Positions 16,188 through 24,810 of a stretch of DNA of 64,000 nt are shown here, piece by piece (within the stretch, counting starts at the first letter, position 1; each line of letters starts with the position of its first letter). Position numbers and translations under genes: made by a program. The stretch comes from Mycolicibacterium cosmeticum (GTDB lineage Bacteria; Actinomycetota; Actinomycetes; Mycobacteriales; Mycobacteriaceae): the NCBI RefSeq assembly GCF_000613185.1, contig NZ_CCBB010000003.1, positions 248,001 to 312,000 on the forward strand, in the 5' to 3' direction. Below the pieces are notes generated by a model that saw nothing but the letters and a program-made list of their open reading frames with translations, did no database searches and was not told the origin of the DNA.

Positions 16188-17306
16188 ATGGATCAGGTGT
16201 GGGCCGACCGCGCAGCCAGTGCCGAGACCGCCATCGCCGAACGACACCTGAGGCGACTGTGGGGCCTGCCGGGCACCCAGCTCGGCGTCGTCGCCTGGCC
16301 CGCGGCCCGCAAACAGCGGTTGTTCGGCACGTGGCACTACTGGTGGCAGGCCCACCTGCTGGACTGCCTGATCGATGCACAGCTCAGAGACCCTGCGTCG
16401 CAACGTGTTTCGCTGATCACCCGGCAGGTTCGCGGTCACCATCTGCGCAACATCACCTGGACCAACGACTACTACGACGACATGGCGTGGCTGGCGCTGG
16501 CCCTGGAACGAGCCGGGCGCCTGGCCGGGGTGCACCGCCCGAGCGCATGCAAGAAGCTCGCCGACCAGTTCCTCACCGCCTGGGTGCCCGAGGACGGCGG
16601 CGGCATCCCCTGGCGCAAACAGGACCAGTTCTTCAACGCCCCCGCCAACGGCCCGGCCGCGATCTTCCTGGCCCGCTACGACCGGCTGCGCCGGGCCCAG
16701 CAGATGGCCGACTGGATCGACGAGACGTTGATCGACCCGGAAACCCACCTGGTGTTCGATGGCATCAAGGCCGGCTCCCTGGTGCGCGCTCAGTACACCT
16801 ACTGCCAGGGGGTGGTGCTGGGTTTGGAGACCGAGCTGGCCGTCCGTACACAGGACTCAGCACACGCGGCGCGGGTGCACCGGCTGGTGGCCGCGGTGCG
16901 CGAACACATGACCACCGACGGTGTCATCCAGGGTGCGGGCGGCGGCGACGGCGGCCTGTTCAACGCGATCCTGGCCCGGTACCTGACGCTGGTGGCCACC
17001 GGCCTGCCCGGGGACACCGCCGACGATGTCACCGCACGGGCGACGGCCCGGGAAATGGTGCTCGCCTCCGCCGAAGCGGCCTGGGCCAACCGGCAGACGG
17101 TGGACGGGTGGCCGCTGTTCGGCGCGTTCTGGGACCGCCCGGCCGAGGTGCCGACGCCGGGCGGCAAACAGGCCGAGTTCGTCGAGGGCGCGGTCAACGC
17201 GTCCGAGATCCCCGAGCGCGACCTGTCGGTGCAGCTGTCGGGCTGGATGCTGATGGAGGCGGCGCACGCCCTCGAGGCCCCGCTGCAGGCGGCCGGTCAG
17301 TCCTGA
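16188..17306 (+). CDS. GH76-family glycosyl hydrolase-like protein (Rv0365c type)
   Basis: A 372-aa (alpha/alpha)6 barrel protein. WTNDYYDDMAWLALALERAG at about residue 95 carries the consecutive aspartates expected as catalytic pair of GH76 alpha-1,6-mannanases. No signal peptide or membrane helix is seen, so the enzyme looks cytosolic unless exported differently. In mycobacteria it could act on mannan-containing glycolipids, but that is inference. Start at ATG 16188 rather than 16170. Its last 10 bp overlap the convergent ThrE gene. Synteny matches Rv0365c beside the DedA gene. Confidence 0.82.
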   Translation: MDQVWADRAASAETAIAERHLRRLWGLPGTQLGVVAWPAARKQRLFGTWHYWWQAHLLDCLIDAQLRDPASQRVSLITRQVRGHHLRNITWTNDYYDDMAWLALALERAGRLAGVHRPSACKKLADQFLTAWVPEDGGGIPWRKQDQFFNAPANGPAAIFLARYDRLRRAQQMADWIDETLIDPETHLVFDGIKAGSLVRAQYTYCQGVVLGLETELAVRTQDSAHAARVHRLVAAVREHMTTDGVIQGAGGGDGGLFNAILARYLTLVATGLPGDTADDVTARATAREMVLASAEAAWANRQTVDGWPLFGAFWDRPAEVPTPGGKQAEFVEGAVNASEIPERDLSVQLSGWMLMEAAHALEAPLQAAGQS

Positions 17307-18526
17307 GTGCCGCTGTCGCTGACCAGGCCCTCCCGGTGCGGGACGCTGCTCCACAGCGCGATGCCGATCTGGAAACCCAGCGCGATCGCGATCATCGACC
17401 CCAGCATCGCCAGCACCGCGCCGCCGCCGCGCCCGTTCGCCAGCTCGGCGACCCCGATCAGTCCCACCGAACTGGGTACCAGCAGCCAGAATCCGGGAGC
17501 CAGCACCACCTGCGCGGCCGGCGTCGTCGGCAACCGGCTGAGCGCCAACGCACACAACATCAGCACCAGGCCGCCCCCGAATCCGCTGACATAGCCGCCG
17601 AACACCGTGGCGGTGGCGGCCTGGGCGCCGTAGGTGACGAACAGGACCAGCACCAGCCACGGCCAGAAACCGCGTGGCGGACCGAGATTGAGGATGATGC
17701 CGACCGCGTACACCGCGACGCCCAACCACGGCGCCCACGCGCCGAGCTTGTTCACCGGCGCGTCGGTCAGTTCCGCGGTGGTGACACCCAGCAGCTGGAT
17801 CGCGACGATGATCCCCAGGCCCAGCTGCGCCAGCCGCATCAGCCCACCGGTCAGCCGGGCCGCGCCGGAGACCATGTGCCCGGTGGACGCCTCGACCACC
17901 GCCAGGGTGATGGCCACCCCGGGCAGGAAGAACGTCAGCGGCGGGATCAGCACCCGCAGGCTGTCGTGGCCCATGTGCAGCAGCCGGCCCAGGCTGAACG
18001 CGACGTAGGTGACCAGGAACGCGCAGACCACCGGCATCAGCTGGCGCAGCCCGGGATTGCGTGCGGTGACGTGCATCAGCGCGCCGACGAGCAGACCGAA
18101 CCCGCCGGCCGCGACGAGCGCGACCACCGTCGGCTGCAGGATGAGCGCGTACGCCGCGCTCTGCACCGCGCAGCCCAGGACCGCCACCCACGGTGGGAAA
18201 CGCGGCGGCAGCGCGTGGATCCGCTCCAGCTCGGCCCAGCCCTGCGCGGCACCGACCTGCCCGCGCTCGGCGCGCGCGACCAGTTCGCCGAGCGGGAAGG
18301 TCTGGTCGTAGCGCAACGGCTTGTCGCGGTTGACGACCGTGATCAGTTCGCCGTCGCCGGCCTGGACGAAGTTGGGCAGTACCAGCACCGGGCAGTCGAC
18401 GCCGTTACGGGCGGCCACCAGGGACAGGGTGCGCCGGACGATGGTGACCGGGTAGTCGGCGCCCAGCATCGCCGAGCCGAGTCGTGCGATGAATTCGACG
18501 ACGGCGCGCTGGTCGACCTCGGCCAT
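17297..18526 (-). CDS. ThrE-family threonine/serine exporter
   Basis: A protein of 409 aa. The N-terminal half (residues about 10-240) is the ThrE domain with a soluble stretch followed by about five helices; the C-terminal half (about 255-400) is the second ThrE_2-like set of about five helices. The Corynebacterium prototype exports threonine and serine across the plasma membrane with the proton gradient. Both domains are in one chain here as in that prototype. Start ATG 18526, 22 bp after the DedA stop on the same strand; end overlaps the GH76 gene by 10 bp. Confidence 0.83.
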   Translation of the reverse strand: MAEVDQRAVVEFIARLGSAMLGADYPVTIVRRTLSLVAARNGVDCPVLVLPNFVQAGDGELITVVNRDKPLRYDQTFPLGELVARAERGQVGAAQGWAELERIHALPPRFPPWVAVLGCAVQSAAYALILQPTVVALVAAGGFGLLVGALMHVTARNPGLRQLMPVVCAFLVTYVAFSLGRLLHMGHDSLRVLIPPLTFFLPGVAITLAVVEASTGHMVSGAARLTGGLMRLAQLGLGIIVAIQLLGVTTAELTDAPVNKLGAWAPWLGVAVYAVGIILNLGPPRGFWPWLVLVLFVTYGAQAATATVFGGYVSGFGGGLVLMLCALALSRLPTTPAAQVVLAPGFWLLVPSSVGLIGVAELANGRGGGAVLAMLGSMIAIALGFQIGIALWSSVPHREGLVSDSGTQD

Positions 18527-18547
18527 GAGGTCACATTAGAGCGGACG

Positions 18548-19219
18548 TCAGGCGTTGTCGGTGGCGTTCTTGGCGGCTTTGCGCCGCTTGTACCACTCCC
18601 AGATCATCGGGGCCAGGGACACCACGGCGATCAGGATGAAGATGGGCTCCAGCAGCTTCTGGATGATCTCGAACTGCCCCAGGCCGTAGCCCAGCAGCGT
18701 CAGGCCGACACCCCACAACACGGCGCCGATGATGTTGTAGAGGGTGAACACCGCGTATTTCATCTGCGCGGCGCCGGCCGTGATCGGGGCCAGCGTCCGC
18801 ACGATCGGCACGAAACGGGCCAGCACGATCGCGAACGGTCCGCGCTGCTCGAAGAAGGCATGCGCCTCGTCGAGGTACTTCTGCTTGAGCACCTTGGCGT
18901 CCGGTTTGAACATGGCGGTGCCCAGGTAGCGGCCCACGAAGTAGCCGACCTGGCCGCCGAGCACGGCGGCCACCGGGATGAACACCAGCAATTGCCACAG
19001 CTCGAAGTTGGTGTCCACCGCGGCACTCTGCGCGGCGGTGCCGGCGGCCAGCATGCCGGCGACGAACAGCAGGGTGTCACCGGGCAGGATCGGGAACAGC
19101 ACACCGGACTCGACGAAGACGACGACCAGGATGCCCACCAGGGCCCAGGTGCCGAACTGCTCGATCAGCTTGAGCGGGTCGAGGAAATCCGGCATCAGGG
19201 CCAGATGGGTGGTGGTCAT
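18548..19219 (-). CDS. DedA-family membrane protein (Rv0364 type)
   Basis: A 223-aa protein with about five membrane segments and the DedA/VTT signatures: F-x-E-x-G at FVESGVLFPILPGDTLLF (about residue 36) and the RFVPIVRT segment (about 135-142) with GGQVGYFVGRY between. DedA proteins are undecaprenyl-phosphate or phospholipid translocases needed for envelope homeostasis. The essential acidic and arginine residues are present. Placed between fba and GH76 genes as Rv0364 is. Its C-terminus is basic (KRRKAAK). Confidence 0.87.
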   Translation of the reverse strand: MTTTHLALMPDFLDPLKLIEQFGTWALVGILVVVFVESGVLFPILPGDTLLFVAGMLAAGTAAQSAAVDTNFELWQLLVFIPVAAVLGGQVGYFVGRYLGTAMFKPDAKVLKQKYLDEAHAFFEQRGPFAIVLARFVPIVRTLAPITAGAAQMKYAVFTLYNIIGAVLWGVGLTLLGYGLGQFEIIQKLLEPIFILIAVVSLAPMIWEWYKRRKAAKNATDNA

Positions 19220-19233
19220 GAGGCCCCAAGATA

Positions 19234-19303
19234 CCGGGGGATGTTGACGGCGGGCAGGAGCGCAGCGACCGGGGGATGTTGACGGCGGGCAGGAGCGCAG
19301 CGA
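19234..19303. repeat. Two tandem 35-bp units of a dispersed repeat
   Basis: Units at 19234-19268 and 19269-19303 are identical and continue into a partial third unit. A 30-bp part (19248-19277) recurs exactly at 58276-58305 after fgd1. All copies are intergenic, next to gene ends. No coding capacity is evident. Confidence 0.8.
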
Positions 19304-19314
19304 CCGGGGGGTGT

Positions 19315-19809
19315 TTAAACCGGGCAGGTCACCGCGAGCGCGTAGGTGGTGGGCACGATGTGCGCCGGGTTCGTCGAGTCGGTGCCGTCACCCGCGCCCG
19401 TCACGGTCAGCGTGTCGCCGTTGCGGCTGGCCTTGGGGGGATCCTCGGACACGTCGGCGTCGTAGCCGATGGACACCCCGCCGGCGTCGCCGATGGTCAC
19501 CGAGCGGACCGAGGGCACGTCGTCGTCGGTGATCACCACGGTCACCCCCAGCGACGTTTCCCCGATGGTGTACCTGCTGAAACCGTCCCGGTGCGAGCAC
19601 ACCACCGGGCCCAGCGGGCCGGCGTCGCGGCCGTTCACGATCAGCTGGGCCTGCCCGGGCGGCAGGTCGGTGGCCAGAACCGGGGCCGGGGCGACGGCCG
19701 GCGGCGGCGGTGCGGGCGGGGGCGGAGCCGGGGCGGGGTGCCGGGTACATGCCGCCGACAGCAGCACAGCACCCGACGCGACGACAGCGAGAGCCGAGCC
19801 GGTGCGCAT
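19315..19809 (-). CDS. LpqH-like (19-kDa antigen family) lipoprotein
   Basis: A 164-aa protein with lipoprotein signal peptide and lipobox LSAAC (Cys21), a Pro/Ala linker (about 24-45), and a domain (about 50-164) with the LpqH-type landmarks: VVCSH near residue 89 and a final VTCPV, whose two cysteines should form a disulfide. Such proteins are surface-exposed and ligands of Toll-like receptor 2 in pathogenic species; the cellular role is unclear. It is divergent from fba. The 35-bp repeats lie directly at its 3' end. Confidence 0.82.
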   Translation of the reverse strand: MRTGSALAVVASGAVLLSAACTRHPAPAPPPPAPPPPAVAPAPVLATDLPPGQAQLIVNGRDAGPLGPVVCSHRDGFSRYTIGETSLGVTVVITDDDVPSVRSVTIGDAGGVSIGYDADVSEDPPKASRNGDTLTVTGAGDGTDSTNPAHIVPTTYALAVTCPV

Positions 19810-19901
19810 CTGCGCAACGCTAATCCAGACCGCCCAGTGCCTGCTGACCCGCTTCTTGTCATACTGACCGGGTCAGCCGGACAGCCGAGAGGAAGTTTCC
19901 A

Positions 19902-20939
19902 ATGCCCATCGCCACGCCCGAGGTCTATGCCGAGATGCTGGGCCGTGCCAAGGAGCACTCCTTCGCGTTCCCGGCGATCAACTGCACGTCGTCGGAGACC
20001 ATCAACGCGGCCATCAAGGGCTTCGCCGACGCGGGCAGCGACGGCATCATCCAGTTCTCCACCGGCGGAGCCGAATTCGGTTCCGGACTGGGTGTGAAGG
20101 ACATGGTCGTCGGTGCCACCGCGCTGGCCGAGTTCGCGCACGTGATCGCCGCCAAGTACCCGATCACCGTCGCGCTGCACACCGACCACTGCCCCAAGGA
20201 CAAGCTGGACAGCTTCGTCCGCCCGCTCATCGCGATCTCGGCCGAGCGCGTCGCCAAGGGACAGGACCCGCTGTTCCAGTCGCACATGTGGGACGGCTCG
20301 GCGGTGCCGATCGACGAGAACCTGGAGATCGCGCAGGAGCTCCTCAAGCTGACGGCGGCCGCCAAGATCATCCTCGAGGTGGAGATCGGCGTCGTCGGCG
20401 GTGAAGAGGACGGCGTCGAGGCCGAGATCAACGAGAAGCTCTACACCAGCTCCGAGGACTTCCAGAAGACCATCGACGCCCTCGGCGCCGGGGAGCACGG
20501 CAAGTACCTGCTGGCCGCGACGTTCGGCAACGTGCACGGCGTGTACAAGCCGGGCAACGTGGTGCTCAAGCCCGAGGTGCTGGCCGAGGGCCAGAAGGTG
20601 GCCGCGGCCAAGCTGGGCCTGCCCGAGGGGTCCAAGCCGTTCGACTTCGTGTTCCACGGCGGCTCGGGTTCGCTGAAGTCCGAGATCGAGGACTCGCTGC
20701 GCTACGGCGTGGTGAAGATGAACGTCGACACCGACACCCAGTACGCCTTCACCCGACCGGTTGCCGCACACATGTTCTCCAACTACGACGGTGTGCTCAA
20801 GATCGACGGCGAGGTCGGCAACAAGAAGGTCTACGACCCGCGCAGCTACCTGAAGAAGGCCGAAGCCTCGATGACCCAGCGGGTCATCGAGGCCTGCAAC
20901 GACCTGCACAGCGCGGGCCGGAGTGTGTCCGCCGGCTGA
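19902..20939 (+). CDS. fba: Class II fructose-bisphosphate aldolase
   Basis: A 345-aa zinc aldolase that cleaves fructose 1,6-bisphosphate in glycolysis and forms it in gluconeogenesis. Metal and active-site landmarks: LHTDHC (about residue 92-97, Asp/His ligands), the His of ATFGNVHG (about 212), the HGGSG loop (about 252) and NVDTDTQ. Start at ATG 19902 behind GAGAGGAAG. The stop lies within a 27-bp tandem repeat. Essential in M. tuberculosis (Rv0363c). Confidence 0.97.
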   Translation: MPIATPEVYAEMLGRAKEHSFAFPAINCTSSETINAAIKGFADAGSDGIIQFSTGGAEFGSGLGVKDMVVGATALAEFAHVIAAKYPITVALHTDHCPKDKLDSFVRPLIAISAERVAKGQDPLFQSHMWDGSAVPIDENLEIAQELLKLTAAAKIILEVEIGVVGGEEDGVEAEINEKLYTSSEDFQKTIDALGAGEHGKYLLAATFGNVHGVYKPGNVVLKPEVLAEGQKVAAAKLGLPEGSKPFDFVFHGGSGSLKSEIEDSLRYGVVKMNVDTDTQYAFTRPVAAHMFSNYDGVLKIDGEVGNKKVYDPRSYLKKAEASMTQRVIEACNDLHSAGRSVSAG

Positions 20940-20995
20940 GCCGGCAATTCGGCTTGCGCCGGCTGAGCCGGCAGTTCGGCTTGCGCCGGCTGAGC
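20931..20995. repeat. 27-bp tandem repeat across the fba stop codon
   Basis: Units at 20931-20957 and 20958-20984 differ by one base and a third partial unit follows to 20995. Each starts with GCCGGCTGAGCCGGC, a 6-bp-stem palindrome. The first unit encodes the last two fba residues and the stop; the third runs into the 3' end of the convergent SDR. The hairpins may act as a bidirectional terminator. Confidence 0.75.
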
Positions 20996-21717
20996 TACTG
21001 GCGGCTGGCCGCCGGCCGGACGATCACCTCGTTGACATCGACGTCGGCGGGTTGGGCGACGGCGTAGGCGATCGCATCCGCGATCGCTGACGCCGGCAGC
21101 GCGACCGCGCGGTAGGCGCGCATCGCATCGCGTGCCGTGGCATCCGAAATCGACTCGGCCAGTTCGGATTCGGTGACGCCCGGGGAGATCAGGGTGGTCC
21201 GGATGTCGCCCGCCGATTCCTGGCGCAGCCCTTCGGTGATGGCCCGCACGGCGAACTTGGTGGCGCTGTACACCGCGGAGGTGGGCACCACCTCGCGGGC
21301 GCCGACCGACGCGACGTTGACGACGTGTCCGCCGCCCTGGGCCTGCATCACCGGCAGAACCGCGCTGATGCCGTGCAGCACCCCGCGAATGTTGACGTCG
21401 ATCATCCGGTCCCATTCGTCGGTCTTGCGTGCCGCCAGCGGCGACAGCGGCATCACCCCGGCGTTGTTGACGATGACGTCCACCCGGCCGTAGCACCGGT
21501 GCGCGGCGTCCACGAACCGCTCCATGTCGGCGGCGTCGGTGACGTCCAGGCGTGCGAACGCGGCGTGTCCGCCGCCGGCCGTGATCCGGCGGGTCAGGTC
21601 TTCGAGCCGGTCGGTTCGTCGGGCGCCGAGGAACAGCCGGTACCCGTCCCGGGACAGCCGCTCGGCGGTGGCGGCGCCGATACCGCTGCTGGCCCCGGTG
21701 ATCAGAACAACCTTCAT
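20995..21717 (-). CDS. Short-chain dehydrogenase/reductase
   Basis: A 240-aa cytosolic SDR with GASSGIG (about residue 8), NNAGV (about 88), catalytic Ser in NVASVG and the pair in YSATK (about 150-154). An Arg after the second strand (GARRTDR) suggests NADPH preference. It lies 25 bp after another SDR on the same strand (21743) and both face a divergent MmyB-type regulator, so they probably form a regulated two-gene operon. Convergent with fba. Substrate unknown. Confidence 0.85.
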   Translation of the reverse strand: MKVVLITGASSGIGAATAERLSRDGYRLFLGARRTDRLEDLTRRITAGGGHAAFARLDVTDAADMERFVDAAHRCYGRVDVIVNNAGVMPLSPLAARKTDEWDRMIDVNIRGVLHGISAVLPVMQAQGGGHVVNVASVGAREVVPTSAVYSATKFAVRAITEGLRQESAGDIRTTLISPGVTESELAESISDATARDAMRAYRAVALPASAIADAIAYAVAQPADVDVNEVIVRPAASRQ

Positions 21718-21742
21718 GATGGTGTCTCCCGTTCCTTCGTGT

Positions 21743-22519
21743 TCAAATCGCTTGCTGGGTAGGAAGAATGGTGATCTCGGTGAGATTCACGTGCCTGGGC
21801 ACCGAGGCGATGAAGGCCACCGTCTCGGCGATGTCGGCCGGGCTGAGCACGTCGATGTCGCGGAGCAGATCGGCCATCAGCCCACTGGCGTCCGGATCGG
21901 TGACGTGGTCGGGCAGCTCGGTGTCGACCATGCCCGGTTCGACGGTGGCGACCCGGACCCGCTTGCGGCCGAGTTCCACCCGCAGCAGCCGGGTCAACTG
22001 GCTCAGGTAGGCCTTGGTGGCCGAGTACACCGAGAACTTCTCCAGCACCCGGGTGGCCGCGATGGACGAGGTGGTGATCAGATCGCTGGGCCGGCCGTCC
22101 GCAGCGGCATGCACCAACTGGGGGACGAACGCGCCGATGGTGTTCATGACGCCGGTGATGTTCAGGTCGATCTGGCGCTGCCAGTCGTCGACCCGCAGCT
22201 CCTCGATCCCAGAGATCAGCTGAACGCCGGCGTTGGCGAACACCAGATCCGCCGGTCCCAGTTCGGCCGATACCCGGTCGGCGGCCGCGTGCACCGCGTC
22301 GCGGTCGGTGACGTCCAGCGGGATCGCCAGTGCGGTGCCCCCGGCGGTGGCGATGCGCGCCACCACGGCGTCCAGTCTGTCCTTGCGGCGAGCCAGGACG
22401 GCGACGTCGGCGCCGAGCGCGGCCAGACGTTCGGCGGTCGCCTCGCCGATTCCGCTGGAGGCTCCGGTCACCACGGCGGTCCGCCCGGCCAGTGGGGTGG
22501 AGCCGATGACTGTCGACAT
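21743..22519 (-). CDS. Short-chain dehydrogenase/reductase
   Basis: A 258-aa SDR: GASSGIG (about residue 19), FANAGV in place of the usual NNAG, SSIAA catalytic Ser and YSATK (about 161-165). The ARRKDR segment after strand 2 fits NADP(H). It shares design with the SDR at 20995, which follows by 25 bp, suggesting duplication and a joint pathway. It is transcribed away from the MmyB-type regulator at 22672, the likely controller. Substrate unknown. Confidence 0.85.
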   Translation of the reverse strand: MSTVIGSTPLAGRTAVVTGASSGIGEATAERLAALGADVAVLARRKDRLDAVVARIATAGGTALAIPLDVTDRDAVHAAADRVSAELGPADLVFANAGVQLISGIEELRVDDWQRQIDLNITGVMNTIGAFVPQLVHAAADGRPSDLITTSSIAATRVLEKFSVYSATKAYLSQLTRLLRVELGRKRVRVATVEPGMVDTELPDHVTDPDASGLMADLLRDIDVLSPADIAETVAFIASVPRHVNLTEITILPTQQAI

Positions 22520-22671
22520 GTCGGTTTCCTTTCGTCGGTGGTCTGTGTTGCCCTCGAAACAACCACCGGAAAGTCGCTGCGGCGCCGGTCAACCCGGCCC
22601 GGCTCATCCTGGGACGAAATGGGCCACCCTCGCCCGCGCCGGCCGCCGGGATGCGCGCCAGACTGGTGGTC

Positions 22672-23574
22672 GTGGACAGCAATCGATCCGAACTGGCCGA
22701 CTTCCTCAAGACGCGCCGGGCCCGGCTGGCTCCGGCCGATGTCGGGCTGAAGGGTGAACTCGCCCGCCGTCGGGTGCCCGGCCTGCGCCGGGAGGAATTG
22801 GCGCAATTGGCCGGGGTCAGCGTGGACTACTACACGCGACTGGAGCAGGGCCGCAGCCGAAGTGCCTCGGTCGACGTGCTCGACGCGCTGGCCACCGCGC
22901 TGCAGCTCGACGATGCCGAACGGGCGCACCTGCACCAGCTGGGCCGCCCGCAGCCCGTCGCCCGCCGCACCCCGTCGCGGCCGCAGCGCGTGCACCCGGC
23001 GACACTGGAACTGCTGGACCGACTGGATTTGGTCCACTCGCCGGCGTTCGTCCTGGGGCGGCGCCTGGATGTGCTGGCGCACAACCGGCTGGCCGGTGCC
23101 CTGATCACCGAGTTCCGCCGGCTCCCGGCGCCGCTGCGCAACCAGGCCCGGTTCGTCTTCCTCGATTCGCACGCCCGCGAGCTGTATGCGGACTGGCGGC
23201 AGGTGGCCATCGACACCGTCGCGATGTTGCGCCACGACGCCGGCCGCTATCCCGACGACCCCAAGCTGTCGGCGTTGATCGGTGAGCTGTCCATCCACTC
23301 CGAGGAATTCCGCACCTGGTGGTCCCGCCACGATGTACAGCGCCGGACGACCGGCACCAAGGGCTATCACCATCCGCTGGTCGGCGAACTCACCGTCGCC
23401 TACCAGGCGCTCAATCCCAGTGGCGACGAAGATCAGGTGTTGATCGTCTACACCACCGAGCCGGGCACCGCGTCGGACAACGCGCTACGGTTGCTCGCCA
23501 CCTGGCACGGACACGACGCCGCACCCAGCGTGGCCGGACTCGACACCGCCGACAGCACGGAAGGACGCCGATGA
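22672..23574 (+). CDS. XRE-family regulator with MmyB-like ligand domain
   Basis: A 300-aa protein. An N-terminal XRE helix-turn-helix spans about residues 8-80 (LRREELAQLAGVSVDYYTRLEQG), followed by an MmyB-like PAS-type domain (about 100-275; typical elements include RFVFLD, WWSRHDV and HHPLVGELT). Such domains bind fatty acyl or other small ligands and often regulate adjacent SDR genes. The start is GTG 22672, giving the common family beginning (x-ELADFLKTRRARL). It overlaps the SnoaL-like gene by 4 bp (ATGA) and is divergent from two SDRs. Confidence 0.87.
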   Translation: MDSNRSELADFLKTRRARLAPADVGLKGELARRRVPGLRREELAQLAGVSVDYYTRLEQGRSRSASVDVLDALATALQLDDAERAHLHQLGRPQPVARRTPSRPQRVHPATLELLDRLDLVHSPAFVLGRRLDVLAHNRLAGALITEFRRLPAPLRNQARFVFLDSHARELYADWRQVAIDTVAMLRHDAGRYPDDPKLSALIGELSIHSEEFRTWWSRHDVQRRTTGTKGYHHPLVGELTVAYQALNPSGDEDQVLIVYTTEPGTASDNALRLLATWHGHDAAPSVAGLDTADSTEGRR

Positions 23575-24002
23575 CCCACACCGACCGCGAAGCACAGGCC
23601 ATGGCCGTGGTGCGCCGGAACACCGAAAAGGTGCAGGGGGAGGGGGATTTCGCGCTGTTCGAGGAGTTGTTCGCCGACGATTTCGTCGACCACACGCCTC
23701 AGCCCGGCACCACCGCGGACAAGGACGGCGTGCGGGTGCTGTACCACCGGCTTCGGGAGGCGTTCCCGGATTTCCGCCCGGAGATCCACTGGCAGACCGT
23801 CGACGGTGACGTGGTGACGACGTACAAGACCTACCACGGCACTCACCGCGGCGAGTTCCTCGGCATCGCGGCGACCGGCCGCACGGTGGCTTTCGACACG
23901 GTGGACGCGATGCGCGTCCACGACGGGCGCATCGTCGAGCACTGGGGCATCGCCAACCTGTACGGGGTGCTCGGCCAGCTCGGCGCCCGCATCGAGTCCT
24001 GA
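23571..24002 (+). CDS. SnoaL-like / ester cyclase-type NTF2-fold protein
   Basis: A 143-aa cytosolic protein with an NTF2-like fold. Features of the SnoaL/ester-cyclase group: LFADDFVDHTPQPG (about 35), FRPEIHWQTVDGDVV, and a C-terminal HDGRIVEHWGIANL with conserved His and Asp. Family members are small hydrolases, cyclases or isomerases, many uncharacterised. Translationally coupled to the upstream MmyB-type regulator through an ATGA overlap, so likely linked in function with the divergent SDR pair. Confidence 0.82.
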   Translation: MTHTDREAQAMAVVRRNTEKVQGEGDFALFEELFADDFVDHTPQPGTTADKDGVRVLYHRLREAFPDFRPEIHWQTVDGDVVTTYKTYHGTHRGEFLGIAATGRTVAFDTVDAMRVHDGRIVEHWGIANLYGVLGQLGARIES

Positions 24003-24024
24003 CCGGCCGCGCGCCGAAATCGAT

Positions 24025-24729
24025 TCAGGAGTTCTGGCAGATCTTCCACTGGTCGTCGCGGAACTGCAGATCGAAACTCCGGGTGGAGCGGGTCTGCGGC
24101 GCGTACGCCATGAAGGTCGTGACGTTGGCCTCGGCGTGGTCGTCGTGCACCACCACCTGGTCGATGCTCGCCACCACCGGGTACTGCTTGGCCGCGGCGA
24201 CCCGGGCGTGGGTTTCGGCCCAGGCCTTGTCGTTGTACTGGACGTAGCTGTCGCGGGTGGCCCCGCAGGTGATGCTGCGCAGGGTGGCCAGGTCACCCCG
24301 CTGGATCGCGCCGTCGAAGTTGCCGATGGTGTTGCGCACCAGCTCCTCCTGCGACACCGCCGCGCTGCTCTTGCGGGTCAGCAGCACGGTGCCCAGCACG
24401 GCCAGCGCCACCAGCGCCGCGATCACCAGCACCACCGCGATCACCCAGCCCCAGCTGCGTCGGGTGCGGACCGGCTGGCCCGACTCATTGCGCGGTGGAA
24501 TGACCTGTGGCGCAACGTTCTTCGGTGGTGCTCCGGCCGGCTGCGCCGCGATCAGCTCGGTGGCGTCCTCGGCGGAGAAGATCTCGGTCGGCGGTTCGGG
24601 GACCGCGTCGATGATCTGGGTGGAGCCGTCGAAGCCCGACGGCGCGGTGTACCGACGCTCGGGCGCGTCGTCCTCCGGTGTGCCCTCGCCGGATTTCTGC
24701 TCGTCGTCCGGCCCTGTTGGGTTCGACAT
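24025..24729 (-). CDS. Membrane-anchored NTF2-like (DUF4878-type) protein, Rv0361 type
   Basis: A 234-aa protein: a Pro/Glu-rich disordered cytoplasmic N-terminus (about 1-92), one membrane helix (about 95-117) and an extracytoplasmic domain (about 125-234) of the DUF4878/NTF2 type, with a Cys in SITCGATR and a second in the terminal KICQNS that may pair. It is divergent from the DUF3151 gene with 81 bp between, the arrangement of Rv0361/Rv0360c. Unknown function; probably an envelope protein. Confidence 0.8.
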   Translation of the reverse strand: MSNPTGPDDEQKSGEGTPEDDAPERRYTAPSGFDGSTQIIDAVPEPPTEIFSAEDATELIAAQPAGAPPKNVAPQVIPPRNESGQPVRTRRSWGWVIAVVLVIAALVALAVLGTVLLTRKSSAAVSQEELVRNTIGNFDGAIQRGDLATLRSITCGATRDSYVQYNDKAWAETHARVAAAKQYPVVASIDQVVVHDDHAEANVTTFMAYAPQTRSTRSFDLQFRDDQWKICQNS

Positions 24730-24810
24730 CCCTACTGCGGTCCTCCCTTGCCGACGCTACTGATGAAGCCTAGCGATTGGCTGTCAACGCCCGCACGGCA
24801 CAATGGGCTT

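Noticed and set aside
16199..19282. A 1027-codon open frame on the + strand over GH76, ThrE and DedA
   Set aside because: It runs through three genes with recognised motifs in other frames and its translation is low-complexity Arg/Gly/Gln sequence.
19234..19303. The tandem repeats as a CRISPR array
   Set aside because: The units are directly adjacent without unique spacers, only two or three in number, and no cas gene is present.
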